Positions 25,502 through 33,346 of a DNA stretch of 64,000 nt are shown piece by piece. The DNA comes from Acidiflorens sp963841945. Its GTDB lineage: Bacteria > Acidobacteriota > Terriglobia > Terriglobales > Acidobacteriaceae. The translations under genes and the position numbers were made by a program. The notes beneath the pieces were generated by a model that had not been told where the DNA came from, ran no database searches, and saw only the letters and a list, made by a program, of their open reading frames with translations. Within the stretch, counting starts at the first letter, position 1. Each line of letters starts with the position of its first letter. The stretch lies in assembly GCA_963841945.1 (NCBI GenBank), contig CAWJFC010000018.1, positions 32,885-96,884 of the forward strand. The letters are read 5' to 3'.

Positions 25502-25917
25502 ACGAGACGGCGTGTTATACGGCCGGAAGTTTCCACGTCAATCTGGCGACGCCATCGAGTTCTTCGGCGCCCTGCGCGGCAGGACAAATCGGCGCCGATA
25601 CAGAATTATGTCTACGTTTGCATTGCGGCGAATACTTGGAAGCGGTCGGAGCTGAGTTCGTGGTAGAGGGCGATGACCGAGAAGGCGTAAGCCGGTAACG
25701 AGCCGCAGTTTGAAGCTTCATCCACGGCCGACGCAGCGATTGCTGCCGGCCGTTTTCTCCTTTCGTTTCAGATCGCGGGCCACCCGATCACGTCATTCCG
25801 TCAGGTCCCCGGTTGGCCCGCCTCTGTTGACGGATTGTTGCTGTGATTGTTGTGACAATTATAAATTACATGGTATCATATGAATTACATTGTAGATTAT
25901 AAATAGGAAGAAACTCT
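25502..25917. other. Gene-free interval before the toxin-antitoxin locus
   Basis: 416 bases. No protein of known type in either strand. The last 60 bases are unusually A/T-rich for this genome and contain the operator-like sites described separately. Confidence 0.5.
25864..25894. promoter_or_regulatory. Paired TACAnnGTA sites before the antitoxin gene
   Basis: AATTACATGGTA (25864-25875) and AATTACATTGTA (25883-25894) are two direct copies 19 bases apart with one mismatch; the second contains the perfect palindrome TACATTGTA. They sit 24-54 bases upstream of the antitoxin-like start in an A/T-rich patch. Autoregulation by the antitoxin is the simplest reading, by analogy with vapBC-type loci. 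Confidence 0.45.
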
Positions 25918-26316
25918 ATGGCAAAGACAGCTGTTGCAACGGCGCTCAAGGTGGCGGACGAAGTTTGGATTGCGGCTGCGCTCCTTCAACGCGAGCATCC
26001 AGAAAGCCCGGATTTCGCTGTGGATGACATTGTTGAGCGAGCAAAGAAGGAAGGTCTGCACAAGCCTTTCCGGCCAGGCGTGTACGTGCACGTAATTCAG
26101 CACTGCGTGGCGAATCGACCGCCCAATCCCGGCCGTTACCGGATGTTGGTCGAAACGGGACCGGGCCGTCGCCGTCTGTTCCGCCTTGGCGATTCCTACG
26201 ATCCGCAGCGCGAAGGGGCAAAGATCACTCCCGAACTCGAGGATCTTCCGCATGGCACAGCGCTCTGCTCGATTGGTATCGCGACTGGAGCGCAAACAGG
26301 GCAAGCACTTCAATGA
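25918..26316 (+). CDS. Winged-helix antitoxin-like protein (first part; true frame continues to 26415)
   Basis: 132 residues as one open frame: ADEVWIAAALLQREHPESPDFAVDDIVERAKKEG is a helical winged-helix-like head, then a conserved-looking HVIQHCVANRPPNPGRYRML segment. The last 20 residues look wrong. Following the neighbouring frame from 26,250 gives LLDWYRDWSANR and then MKEDPLLVLRGSGKHIW, and a further frame gives YVRRLREGWE ending at 26415, which overlaps the toxin start by four bases. The likely intact protein has about 166 residues with a VapB-like tail and lacks three single bases here. I read it as the antitoxin of the following PIN toxin; family naming is tentative. Confidence 0.6.
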   Translation: MAKTAVATALKVADEVWIAAALLQREHPESPDFAVDDIVERAKKEGLHKPFRPGVYVHVIQHCVANRPPNPGRYRMLVETGPGRRRLFRLGDSYDPQREGAKITPELEDLPHGTALCSIGIATGAQTGQALQ

Positions 26317-26415
26317 AGGAAGATCCGCTGCTGGTGTTACGCGGCTCCGGCAAACATATCTGGGCCATGAACACGCGGAGGATACGTGCGGCGTTTGCGT
26401 GAGGGCTGGGAATGA
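26250..26415 (+). pseudogene. C-terminal tail of the antitoxin, displaced by single-base losses
   Basis: Frame 0 from 26250 reads AWHSALLDWYRDWSANR and then MKEDPLLVLRGSGKHIWA; after one missing base near 26367 frame 2 reads EHAE; after one missing base near 26382 frame 1 reads YVRRLREGWE, stop TGA at 26413-26415. The toxin ATG is at 26412. Frames run 1, 0, 2, 1: three one-base deletions bring the reading frame back to that of the start codon, so the original open frame seems otherwise preserved. Confidence 0.55.
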
Positions 26416-26834
26416 GCCGCATCTTCTGGGACACAAACTTGTTCGTCTACTTGTTTGAAGACTACAAGGTCCTGTCCAAGAGGACGGAAGAACTACGCAA
26501 AAAAATGTTGGCGCGAGGCGACCAGTTGGTGACTTCGACATTGACGATTGGCGAAGTGCTCGTGAAGCCGCTCGAGCAGGGGGCAACCGACGTATGCGTC
26601 CATTACGAGAAAGCCATCACGTCGACTGCGCTGGTGATTCCATTTGATCTTAAAGCAGCCAAAATCTACGCGTCCTTGCGTCAGGACCGTTCTCTACGGG
26701 CGCCCGACACTGTGCAACTGGCGTGCGCCGCCAGCGCGGGAGTCGACCTGTTTGTCACGAATGATAATCACCTGCAGGGAAAGCACGTGAATGGAATTCA
26801 CTTTATCGTGCCGCTGGAGTCGGTGCCGCTGTAG
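26412..26834 (+). CDS. PIN-domain toxin, VapC-like
   Basis: 140 residues. PIN fold with the acidic metal-binding residues: Asp7 in FWDTNLFVYLFE, Glu in TIGEV (about 58), Asp in the APDTVQLACAA segment (about 98) and Asp in DLFVTNDNHL (about 111-115). VapC toxins are ribonucleases that cut tRNA or rRNA and are kept in check by the cognate antitoxin. Start overlaps the antitoxin stop (ATGA), the usual coupled arrangement. The fold and catalytic set are complete, so the toxin could be active if the antitoxin is truly broken. Confidence 0.85.
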   Translation: MSRIFWDTNLFVYLFEDYKVLSKRTEELRKKMLARGDQLVTSTLTIGEVLVKPLEQGATDVCVHYEKAITSTALVIPFDLKAAKIYASLRQDRSLRAPDTVQLACAASAGVDLFVTNDNHLQGKHVNGIHFIVPLESVPL

Positions 26835-26947
26835 GGGAGGGAGCCGATTCACTCGCAAAGAACGCGAATGAGCGGGGCCCCCAGCGTTTGTGAAGCCCTG
26901 AATGACGAAAGCGCCCGTAGGTCGCGCGGCTTCGTTACAATTACGGC

Positions 26948-27286
26948 GTGGATTTTGCCAATAAAGATACATTTGCCAAGTGGCTTCCCTCTGGGGAATC
27001 GTCACTTTCCATCTTTCCGATTGAGCGTGGCCAGCACGTTCCAGCTACGAATTTCGCGTTTGTATTAAATGTGAATAAGTTAAGTGGATACACCTCCTTC
27101 GAAATCGCTCCAGGCCATACGCTGAGGCGGGCCGTCCCTAAAGAGGCTGAGAGAATCAAGAGGCGCGGTCAAGCGTCCAGCGCCACACAAATCATATGCA
27201 CCTTGGGAACGGAAAAGAACAAAGCGTGGGTCGGTCCATTCCGAATCGAGTGCATGGCGCTACTTTGTGGTCGCCTTTCGGGATGA
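26948..27286 (+). CDS. HEPN-like protein, N-terminal part (frame interrupted)
   Basis: 112 residues from a GTG start. Up to about residue 101 (GPFRIE) the sequence looks like a folded N-terminal domain; the last residues (CMALLCGRLSG) are out of character. The next frame, entered one base later, reads AWRYFVVAFRDDPSTIMD and runs on as the second part. Together they would be a protein of about 338 residues. No family assigned to this N-terminal half. Confidence 0.5.
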   Translation: MDFANKDTFAKWLPSGESSLSIFPIERGQHVPATNFAFVLNVNKLSGYTSFEIAPGHTLRRAVPKEAERIKRRGQASSATQIICTLGTEKNKAWVGPFRIECMALLCGRLSG

Positions 27287-27962
27287 CCCCAGCACCATCA
27301 TGGACCTTCAACATGTCGCCACTTTTAGCGAGGTTGACCTAAGGATCGAGCCGATATTCTTTTCTGCTACATGGGGCAAGAGACCAGCCATAGAGGGCGT
27401 GTTGTACAACCCGGGCCGTCTTTATCAGTGCGTTGACACCTGTTGTCGCCGTGGAGGAGCCTTCTTGAATGTTTCACAGGCCCAACTGCGGTCCCTAGGC
27501 AAGTTGTTGGGCGCATACCAGAAACATGATGAGAGCATCGTTGATGTGAAATGGATTGCTTCCCAGCTTGTCGGAGTCCAGTCGCTGCCCCATAACTCAG
27601 CTCTTAGATTCCTTGGACTTTTTGGACTACTGGAGTCGCTGCTAACTCACAAGCCGAATCCCACTGATGCATATCAATCGATTACGCGTCAAGTCACCAA
27701 GAAGATCAATCTCCTTAACCGACGATTTGCTTGGCGGATCGACTACTCCGTTTTCGGTAGCCTATCCCAGGAATCCGTCTGGAAAAAAATGTACTCATAT
27801 CGTAGCTGCGTGGCGCACGGTGAAAGAGTCGAATTCAAAGGAGATCTTCAATCCCTCGGCAACGCCCAGCAGGCGCTCGAACTTCTAGAAGCAACGTTGA
27901 AGGCCGTCGTGCGTCAGACTCTCCTTGAGCCGGCGCTCATTGCAGACCTCAGGGAGTGCTAG
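27267..27962 (+). CDS. HEPN-like domain protein, C-terminal part
   Basis: 231 residues from a GTG; coding character begins upstream at about 27252. The second half has HEPN features: a long helical LRFLGLFGLLESLL segment, and YRSCVAHGE, which contains an R-x4-H motif typical of HEPN ribonuclease active sites, near residue 185. HEPN nucleases often form toxin or anti-phage systems (ApeA-like proteins have a similar 'H-G' end). Neighbours: PIN toxin upstream, ahcY convergent downstream. Family and activity are inferred from the motif only. Confidence 0.55.
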   Translation: MVAFRDDPSTIMDLQHVATFSEVDLRIEPIFFSATWGKRPAIEGVLYNPGRLYQCVDTCCRRGGAFLNVSQAQLRSLGKLLGAYQKHDESIVDVKWIASQLVGVQSLPHNSALRFLGLFGLLESLLTHKPNPTDAYQSITRQVTKKINLLNRRFAWRIDYSVFGSLSQESVWKKMYSYRSCVAHGERVEFKGDLQSLGNAQQALELLEATLKAVVRQTLLEPALIADLREC

Positions 27963-28056
27963 GAGCCAGGCCACGTTCGCAAGCGACAATTGCGAAAAGC
28001 AGAAGGACGGGTAACCGGCCCGCCCTTTCGGTGAAGCTCACAGCCTAGACCTGCTC

Positions 28057-29328
28057 TTACGTTCCTTCGTTCCAGCTCGCGAGATACTCTTCTTGCTCCG
28101 GCGTCAGCCGATCGATCTTGATGCCCATCGATTCCAGCTTCAGCTTGGCGACTCGCTTATCTAAGTCGGCTGGAACGGTGTAGACCTTCTTCTCCAGCGT
28201 CTTGGCGTTCTTCACCATGTAGTCGCAGCAGAGCGCCTGGTCGGCGAAGCTCATATCCATTACGCTGGCTGGATGGCCTTCGGCGGCGGCCAGGTTAATA
28301 AGCCGGCCTTCGCCTAAGAGGTTGATACGGCGGCCGTCCTTCATCGTGTACTCTTCGACGAAGGTGCGGGTGGTGCGCTTCGAGCCTGACAGTTTTTCGA
28401 GCGACGGAATGTCGATCTCGACGTTGAAGTGGCCCGAGTTCGAGATGATCGCGCCGTCTTTCATCGCCTCGAAGTGCTGCTTGGCGAGCACGTTCTTGTT
28501 GCCGGTCACGGTGCAGAAGACGTCGCCGAGTTTGGCAGCTTCTTCCATGCTCATGACGCGGAAGCCGTCCATCACGGCTTCGAGCGCCTTCGTCGGATCG
28601 ACTTCGGTGACGATAACTTCGGCTCCGGCGCCGCGCGCGCGCGAAGCAAGACCGCGTCCGCACCAGCCGTAGCCTGCGACTACGAACTTCGATCCGGCTA
28701 ACAGGAAGTTCGTTGCGCGGATGATGCCGTCAATCGTCGATTGCCCGGTGCCGTAACGGTTGTCGAAGAGGTGCTTGGTGTCAGCGTCGTTGACGGCGAC
28801 GATGGGATACTGCAGCACGCCTTCCTTGGCCATGGCGCGCAGGCGGATGACGCCCGTCGTCGTCTCTTCGGTACCGCCGATAACTCCGGCTAACTCGGCC
28901 TTGCGTTTGGTGTGTAACACGCCCACTAAGTCGGCGCCATCGTCCATGGTGATCTGCGGCTTGTGGTCGAGCGCGGCCATGATGTGCGCGTAGTAAGAAT
29001 CGTTGTCCTCGCCCTTGATGGCGAAGGTGGGAATGTTGTAGTCGCGGACCAAACTCGCGGCAACATCGTCCTGAGTTGACAGCGGGTTCGAGGCGCAGAG
29101 CGCCACGTCGGCTCCGCCATCGCGCAGGCAGATCATCAGGTTCGCGGTTTCGGCGGTCACATGCAGGCAGGCCGAGATGCGCACGCCCTTAAGCGGCTGG
29201 TTCTTGATGAATTCCTTGCGGATGATCTGCAGGACCTTCATCGACTGGTTGGCCCATTCGATGCGCTTTTTGCCAAGATCGGCCAGCTCGAAATTCTTAA
29301 CGTCGCAGTTTACTGGTGTAGTTGCCAT
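28057..29328 (-). CDS. ahcY: Adenosylhomocysteinase
   Basis: 423 residues. Hydrolyses S-adenosylhomocysteine to homocysteine and adenosine using tightly bound NAD. Visible: N-terminal CLHVTAETANLMICLRDGGA, GGTEETTTGV, the Rossmann loop VVAGYGWCGRGLA, NSGHFNVEID, and the C-terminal LLGEGRLINLAAAEGHPASVMD that closes the active site. Length is typical of the shorter bacterial form. Lies directly downstream of metK on the same strand with 104 bases between, a methyl-cycle pair. Start ATG at 29328. Confidence 0.96.
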   Translation of the reverse strand: MATTPVNCDVKNFELADLGKKRIEWANQSMKVLQIIRKEFIKNQPLKGVRISACLHVTAETANLMICLRDGGADVALCASNPLSTQDDVAASLVRDYNIPTFAIKGEDNDSYYAHIMAALDHKPQITMDDGADLVGVLHTKRKAELAGVIGGTEETTTGVIRLRAMAKEGVLQYPIVAVNDADTKHLFDNRYGTGQSTIDGIIRATNFLLAGSKFVVAGYGWCGRGLASRARGAGAEVIVTEVDPTKALEAVMDGFRVMSMEEAAKLGDVFCTVTGNKNVLAKQHFEAMKDGAIISNSGHFNVEIDIPSLEKLSGSKRTTRTFVEEYTMKDGRRINLLGEGRLINLAAAEGHPASVMDMSFADQALCCDYMVKNAKTLEKKVYTVPADLDKRVAKLKLESMGIKIDRLTPEQEEYLASWNEGT

Positions 29329-29374
29329 GTTCTCCCCGAATACTGATGATGATTAGAAGTGTTATGCCACGGGT

Positions 29375-29426
29375 TTCGAGCTACGAGCAACCAAAGCGGC
29401 TCTTAGCTCGAAGCTCGTGGCTCGAA
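29375..29426. repeat. Heptamer-phased inverted repeat between metK and ahcY
   Basis: TTCGAGCTACGAGC at 29375-29388 pairs with GCTCGTGGCTCGAA at 29413-29426 (14 bases, one mismatch). The right side reads as three seven-base units GCTCGAA, GCTCGTG, GCTCGAA (29406-29426). It could act as an mRNA hairpin but has no following T run. It begins seven bases after the metK stop codon on the minus strand. Confidence 0.7.
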
Positions 29427-29432
29427 GCTGAT

Positions 29433-30617
29433 TTATTTCCGTGCCCCAACCGGCTCACTCTTTCTTAACCCAGCGTCCTGAGCCAGCTTGTCGGCCTTGT
29501 CGGTCTTCTCCCACGTGAAGTCTGGATCGTTGCGGCCGAAGTGGCCATGCGCGGCCGTCTTGCGATAGATCGGACGGCGCAGGTTCAGCGAATCGATGAT
29601 GCTGCGCGGCGTCAGCTTGAAGTTGGCCCGCACGAGATCGGGAATGATCTCTTTATCGACCTTCTCCGTTCCGAACGTTTCGACCAGCACGCTGACCGGC
29701 TCGGCGACGCCAATCGCATAGGCGAGTTGCACTTCGCAGCGCTCGGCCAGGCCGGCGGCCACGATGTTCTTCGCGATGTAACGCGCCATGTAAGCGGCCG
29801 AGCGGTCGACCTTGGTCGGATCCTTGCCGCTAAACGCCCCGCCGCCGTGACGGCCCATACCGCCGTAGGTATCGACGATAATCTTGCGGCCGGTTAGGCC
29901 GGAGTCGCCCATCGGTCCGCCGATGACGAAGCGGCCCGTCGGATTGATGTGATACTTCGTGTCTTCATCGAGCAGGTTGGCCGGAATCACGGCCTGAATC
30001 ACGTGCTTCAGAATGTCGGCGCGCAGCTGATCATTGCCCACGGTCTCGGAGTGCTGCGACGAAATGACGACCGCATCCACGCGCTTCACTTTGCCGGGCG
30101 CCGAATATTCAACTGTGACTTGGGATTTTCCGTCAGGCCGGAGGTAAGGGCAGGTGCCGTTGCGGCGGATCTCGGAGAGCTTTGAAGTGAGCTTGTGCGC
30201 CAGCGAGATCGGCATCGGCATCAGCTCAGGCGTCTCGTTGCAGGCAAAGCCGAACATCATGCCCTGGTCGCCTGCGCCGCCGGTGTCAACGCCCATGGCG
30301 ATGTCGCCCGACTGCTTGTTGATGCTGGAGATGACCGCGCAGGTGTTGGAGTCGAAGCCGTAGACGGCATTGTCGTAACCGATGGATTGCACGACGCCGC
30401 GCACGGTCTGCTGAAAATCAACATAGGCTTTGGTGGTGATCTCGCCGGCGATGACGACCAGGCCGGTGCAGGTTAGGGTCTCGCAGGCGACGCGGCTCAT
30501 CGGATCTTCCGCCAGGCAGGCGTCCAAAATGGCATCGGAAATCTGGTCGGCAATCTTGTCAGGATGGCCTTCGGTCACGGATTCCGAAGTAAACAGAATA
30601 CGATTCTTTGATGGCAA
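29433..30617 (-). CDS. metK: S-adenosylmethionine synthetase
   Basis: 394 residues. Makes SAM from methionine and ATP. Signatures GHPDKIADQISDAILDA near the N-terminus, GAGDQGMMFGFACNE in the middle, the phosphate-binding GGGAFSGKDPTKVDRSAAY, and DFTWEK near the C-terminus. Starts at a TTG (30617) with an AGGAG ribosome site nine bases upstream, so the TTG is chosen over any internal ATG. Downstream ahcY removes the by-product of SAM use. I looked for SAM or SAH riboswitch cores in the leader and found none. Confidence 0.96.
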   Translation of the reverse strand: MPSKNRILFTSESVTEGHPDKIADQISDAILDACLAEDPMSRVACETLTCTGLVVIAGEITTKAYVDFQQTVRGVVQSIGYDNAVYGFDSNTCAVISSINKQSGDIAMGVDTGGAGDQGMMFGFACNETPELMPMPISLAHKLTSKLSEIRRNGTCPYLRPDGKSQVTVEYSAPGKVKRVDAVVISSQHSETVGNDQLRADILKHVIQAVIPANLLDEDTKYHINPTGRFVIGGPMGDSGLTGRKIIVDTYGGMGRHGGGAFSGKDPTKVDRSAAYMARYIAKNIVAAGLAERCEVQLAYAIGVAEPVSVLVETFGTEKVDKEIIPDLVRANFKLTPRSIIDSLNLRRPIYRKTAAHGHFGRNDPDFTWEKTDKADKLAQDAGLRKSEPVGARK

Positions 30618-30894
30618 CGTGGTTATCTCCTAGGTGACTTTGAGCCTTCGGCTGACCTCTGGGTTTCGACTACTGGCCCGACCGTCAGGTCCGGTAAGGG
30701 GGGATCATTTTGCGCCACAGGCTCGCAACCGGTTTGGTTTGGAGCTTTCTTCAAAAAGTTACCAGAGATGGCCAGCCAGCGCAACGAAATTGGGTGAAGC
30801 GGAGGAGACAAACATCGAGCGGAAGAGGCCAACATTAAACGGGAGGAGTGCGTAGGCGAACGGTCGGTAAGTGCCAGAAAATAAGGCGGCTAGA

Positions 30895-31965
30895 TTACGG
30901 ATTCTGGGGCGTGGCTGCGGCGGTCGATATCACTCCGGCGTGACCAATCGTAACCGCTCTCACCTCGCCCTCATGGCCGCCGATGTCGAGCTTTTTGCCG
31001 TCCAGTTGGAAGTCGATCGCACCCGAATTTCCGGCCTTCACGTAAATGCGACTTCGCACCCGGTAGACCCGGTCGGCACCCGCTTCCAGCGTCTCGGAGC
31101 CGATGAATTTGCCGTCGACCGAGACTGAAATCCAGCTTTCCTCGCGCGCATGCAGAAGGACCTGAAACTCCCCTGCTGTCAGCGCACCGGACTGCGCTCC
31201 GGCTGTGGTCGACAATGCCTGAGGAGCCGTTTGCTCGGGCTTGGCGGAACCTGAGTACGAAGGCGTCTTTTCCGCCGCCCCCGCCGCGGGAGTTGTGCCA
31301 CTCCCCGTGGCCCCCGAGCCGGTCGCGCCGGGAACGTAACCGGGACCGGAAGGCGAGTTCGTTTGAGGAGTAGCGCCGGCCGGAGTCGCACCATCAGCCG
31401 CGGGATTCGAGGCGCCCGGCGCGCCATTCTCGGACGAATTTTGTGTCGATGGCAACGCGGCCCTCGCGGCGGGATGCCCAGCCAACCGCTCTTGTTCGCG
31501 GCGCCGGTGGCTCCAAAGCGAAAGTGCGAGCGCGATGATCAGGAGTACGACGGCGAAGAGGCCCCAGGGCAGCGGGCGCGAAGATTCGTCGGAAGTGGCT
31601 TCCAAAAGCCGGATGCGATTCTCTTCTTGGCGGGCCGCGGTATTTCGCGCGGCCGCGTGGCGTGAGGCGGCTTCATCCGCCGCCGCGTCGCGTATGCCGC
31701 CCTCGCGTGTTTCCGACTCGGGACGAGGACCCTCGCCCGAAGCTGCCAGGTAGTCGGCAATCGCCTGATCCTCGTCAAGTCCAACGGCGCGCGCGTAGGC
31801 GCGAACGAATCCTTTATTAAAGATGCCGCCGGGTAGCTGGTTGAATTTGTCCCCTTCAAGCGCCTGCAACATACGCGTGCCGATTTTGGTGGTCGACGAA
31901 ATCTCGTCCAGCGAGATTTTGCGCTTCTCACGTTCCAGCTTTAATTTTTCGCCGAAGGATGGCAA
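30895..31965 (-). CDS. RodZ-like cytoskeletal/helix-turn-helix membrane protein
   Basis: 356 residues. An N-terminal HTH_25/cro-like domain (FGEKLKLEREKRKISLDEISSTTKIG, 4-70), an alanine/glutamate-rich linker, one transmembrane helix at about 133-150 (WGLFAVVLLIIALALSLW), a Ser/Thr/Pro/Gly-rich periplasmic spacer with repeats (GATGSGATGSGTTP), and a C-terminal DUF4115-like domain (about 270-345; FQVLLHAREESWISVSVDG). This is the RodZ architecture, which links MreB to the cell wall; whether it does so here is inference. The linker after the TM is unusually long and repetitive. Confidence 0.8.
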   Translation of the reverse strand: MPSFGEKLKLEREKRKISLDEISSTTKIGTRMLQALEGDKFNQLPGGIFNKGFVRAYARAVGLDEDQAIADYLAASGEGPRPESETREGGIRDAAADEAASRHAAARNTAARQEENRIRLLEATSDESSRPLPWGLFAVVLLIIALALSLWSHRRREQERLAGHPAARAALPSTQNSSENGAPGASNPAADGATPAGATPQTNSPSGPGYVPGATGSGATGSGTTPAAGAAEKTPSYSGSAKPEQTAPQALSTTAGAQSGALTAGEFQVLLHAREESWISVSVDGKFIGSETLEAGADRVYRVRSRIYVKAGNSGAIDFQLDGKKLDIGGHEGEVRAVTIGHAGVISTAAATPQNP

Positions 31966-32284
31966 CCCTGTCTCCTGGGAAATTGGATGACGGTGGCAAT
32001 TTTACTCTTTGGGGAACCAATCATCATAAGGCATGTCACATCTCCCCGGCCGAGATCGTGGTTCGAGCTCGCCATCTCCCAGATAACTCCTGCAGTGGCC
32101 GACGATCCATTCGCCAAATGCTGTTGCGCCGCAAGAACCCGGTGACGACCGTAACCATCGTGTTTTGTCGAAGTGCTGCGATGATTACCAATAGAACGAC
32201 TACGCATAGAACGATTACGCACAAGACTTCCCGCGCTGGCATGCGACTTTCGCATCAGTCGACACGCGCCGGGTAGGCTCTTCG
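31966..32284. other. Gene-free interval between divergent rodZ-like and glycosyltransferase genes
   Basis: 319 bases carrying both promoters. A direct 15-base repeat, TAGAACGACTACGCA at 32192-32206 and TAGAACGATTACGCA at 32207-32221, lies about 65 bases before the glycosyltransferase start. No other structure noted. Confidence 0.4.
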
Positions 32285-33346
32285 ATGACTCACAGCGCGA
32301 TGACGCACAGTGTCCTCAGACCGCGACCGAACCCCGGGCTTCTGTCGATCGTGATGCCGTTCTACAACGAACAGGAGCTCTTTCCGTTCCTTCGTCCCAG
32401 GCTCACCGATTTTCTGGACAACGCTGCTTATCCCTGCGAGGTCATCGCCGTCAACGACGGCAGTTCCGATCGGACAATCGATCTGCTGGTGGAGTGGAGC
32501 CAGGCCGATTCGCGCATCAAAGTCCTGAATCTGTCGCGCAATTTCGGGCACCAGTACGCGGCGACCGCCGGTATCGATCATGCTTCCGGAGACGCCATTG
32601 TTCTCATCGACGCCGACTTGCAGGATCCGCTCGAAGTCATCCACACGATGGTGCAGCAATACCGTCTGGGGTATGACGTTGTCTGTGGGCAGCGAGTGGC
32701 GCGCTCCGGCGAAGGTGTTCTTAAGAAGCTGACCGCCTGGATCTTCTACCGCACCATGCGAAGTTTTTTCCTGAAGAGCCTGCCTCGAGACGTCGGCGAC
32801 TTCCGCCTCATGTCCAGACGATGCGTCGAGAGCCTTCTCGCCATGCGCGAGCTTCATCGCTTCCTGCGCGGCATGGTGGCATGGGTTGGTTACCCGCAAA
32901 TCTGCGTTCCCTACGAGCGTCAACCGCGCGCCGCCGGAACCACGAAATACCCCTTCCGAAAGATGATGCGTCTGGCTTGGACGGCTGCAGTCTCGTTCTC
33001 GGCGCTCCCGTTAAAAGCCAGCTTTTTCGGTGCTGGACTGATGACGCTGCTCGCGATCGAGGAAGCAGTCCGCGCTCTGATTGAACATTTTTCTGGCAAG
33101 ACCGTCCCAGGCTGGACGTCGCTGATGGTGGTTCTTTGCTTAAGCAACGCCGCCCTCATGATCATGGTCGGCATCCTCGGCGAGTACGTCGGGCGCGTGT
33201 ACGAGGAAGGAAAAGGCCGCCCACTGTACATCGTGGCTGACACGTGGAACCTGACTACGCGCGAAACAGGAGCTGACCTTCCCGAGCGTCCGACGGATCA
33301 CGAAGTAAGCACAATGACTATGTCCGCAAGCGCGGGAAAAAGCTGA
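32285..33346 (+). CDS. Polyprenol-phosphate glycosyltransferase (GtrB/DPM1-like, family 2)
   Basis: 353 residues. GT2 core: LSIVMPFYNEQELFPFL at about 20-36, the metal-binding D-x-D region IVLIDADLQDP (about 112-122), SSDRTIDLL, and the C-terminal two TM helices (SFFGAGLMTLLAIEEAV and LCLSNAALMIMVGILGEYVG), ending with GRVYEEGKGRPLYIV, typical of GtrB-type enzymes that transfer a sugar from a nucleotide donor to undecaprenyl phosphate. It overlaps the next gene by one base (ATG inside TGATGG), so both are in one operon and the downstream GT-C-like protein may use the lipid-linked sugar. Confidence 0.85.
   Translation: MTHSAMTHSVLRPRPNPGLLSIVMPFYNEQELFPFLRPRLTDFLDNAAYPCEVIAVNDGSSDRTIDLLVEWSQADSRIKVLNLSRNFGHQYAATAGIDHASGDAIVLIDADLQDPLEVIHTMVQQYRLGYDVVCGQRVARSGEGVLKKLTAWIFYRTMRSFFLKSLPRDVGDFRLMSRRCVESLLAMRELHRFLRGMVAWVGYPQICVPYERQPRAAGTTKYPFRKMMRLAWTAAVSFSALPLKASFFGAGLMTLLAIEEAVRALIEHFSGKTVPGWTSLMVVLCLSNAALMIMVGILGEYVGRVYEEGKGRPLYIVADTWNLTTRETGADLPERPTDHEVSTMTMSASAGKS

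Noticed and set aside
26868..27068. 66-residue frame overlapping the HEPN-like start
   Set aside because: Out of frame with the HEPN-like gene and has no supporting signal.
30618..30894. SAM or SAH riboswitch before metK/ahcY
   Set aside because: No conserved core of any SAM/SAH riboswitch class could be matched in the leader by eye; a covariance-model search would decide.
31941..32284. Short minus-strand frame (104 aa) upstream of the rodZ-like gene
   Set aside because: Unlike any protein type, overlaps the divergent promoter region and starts within repeats.
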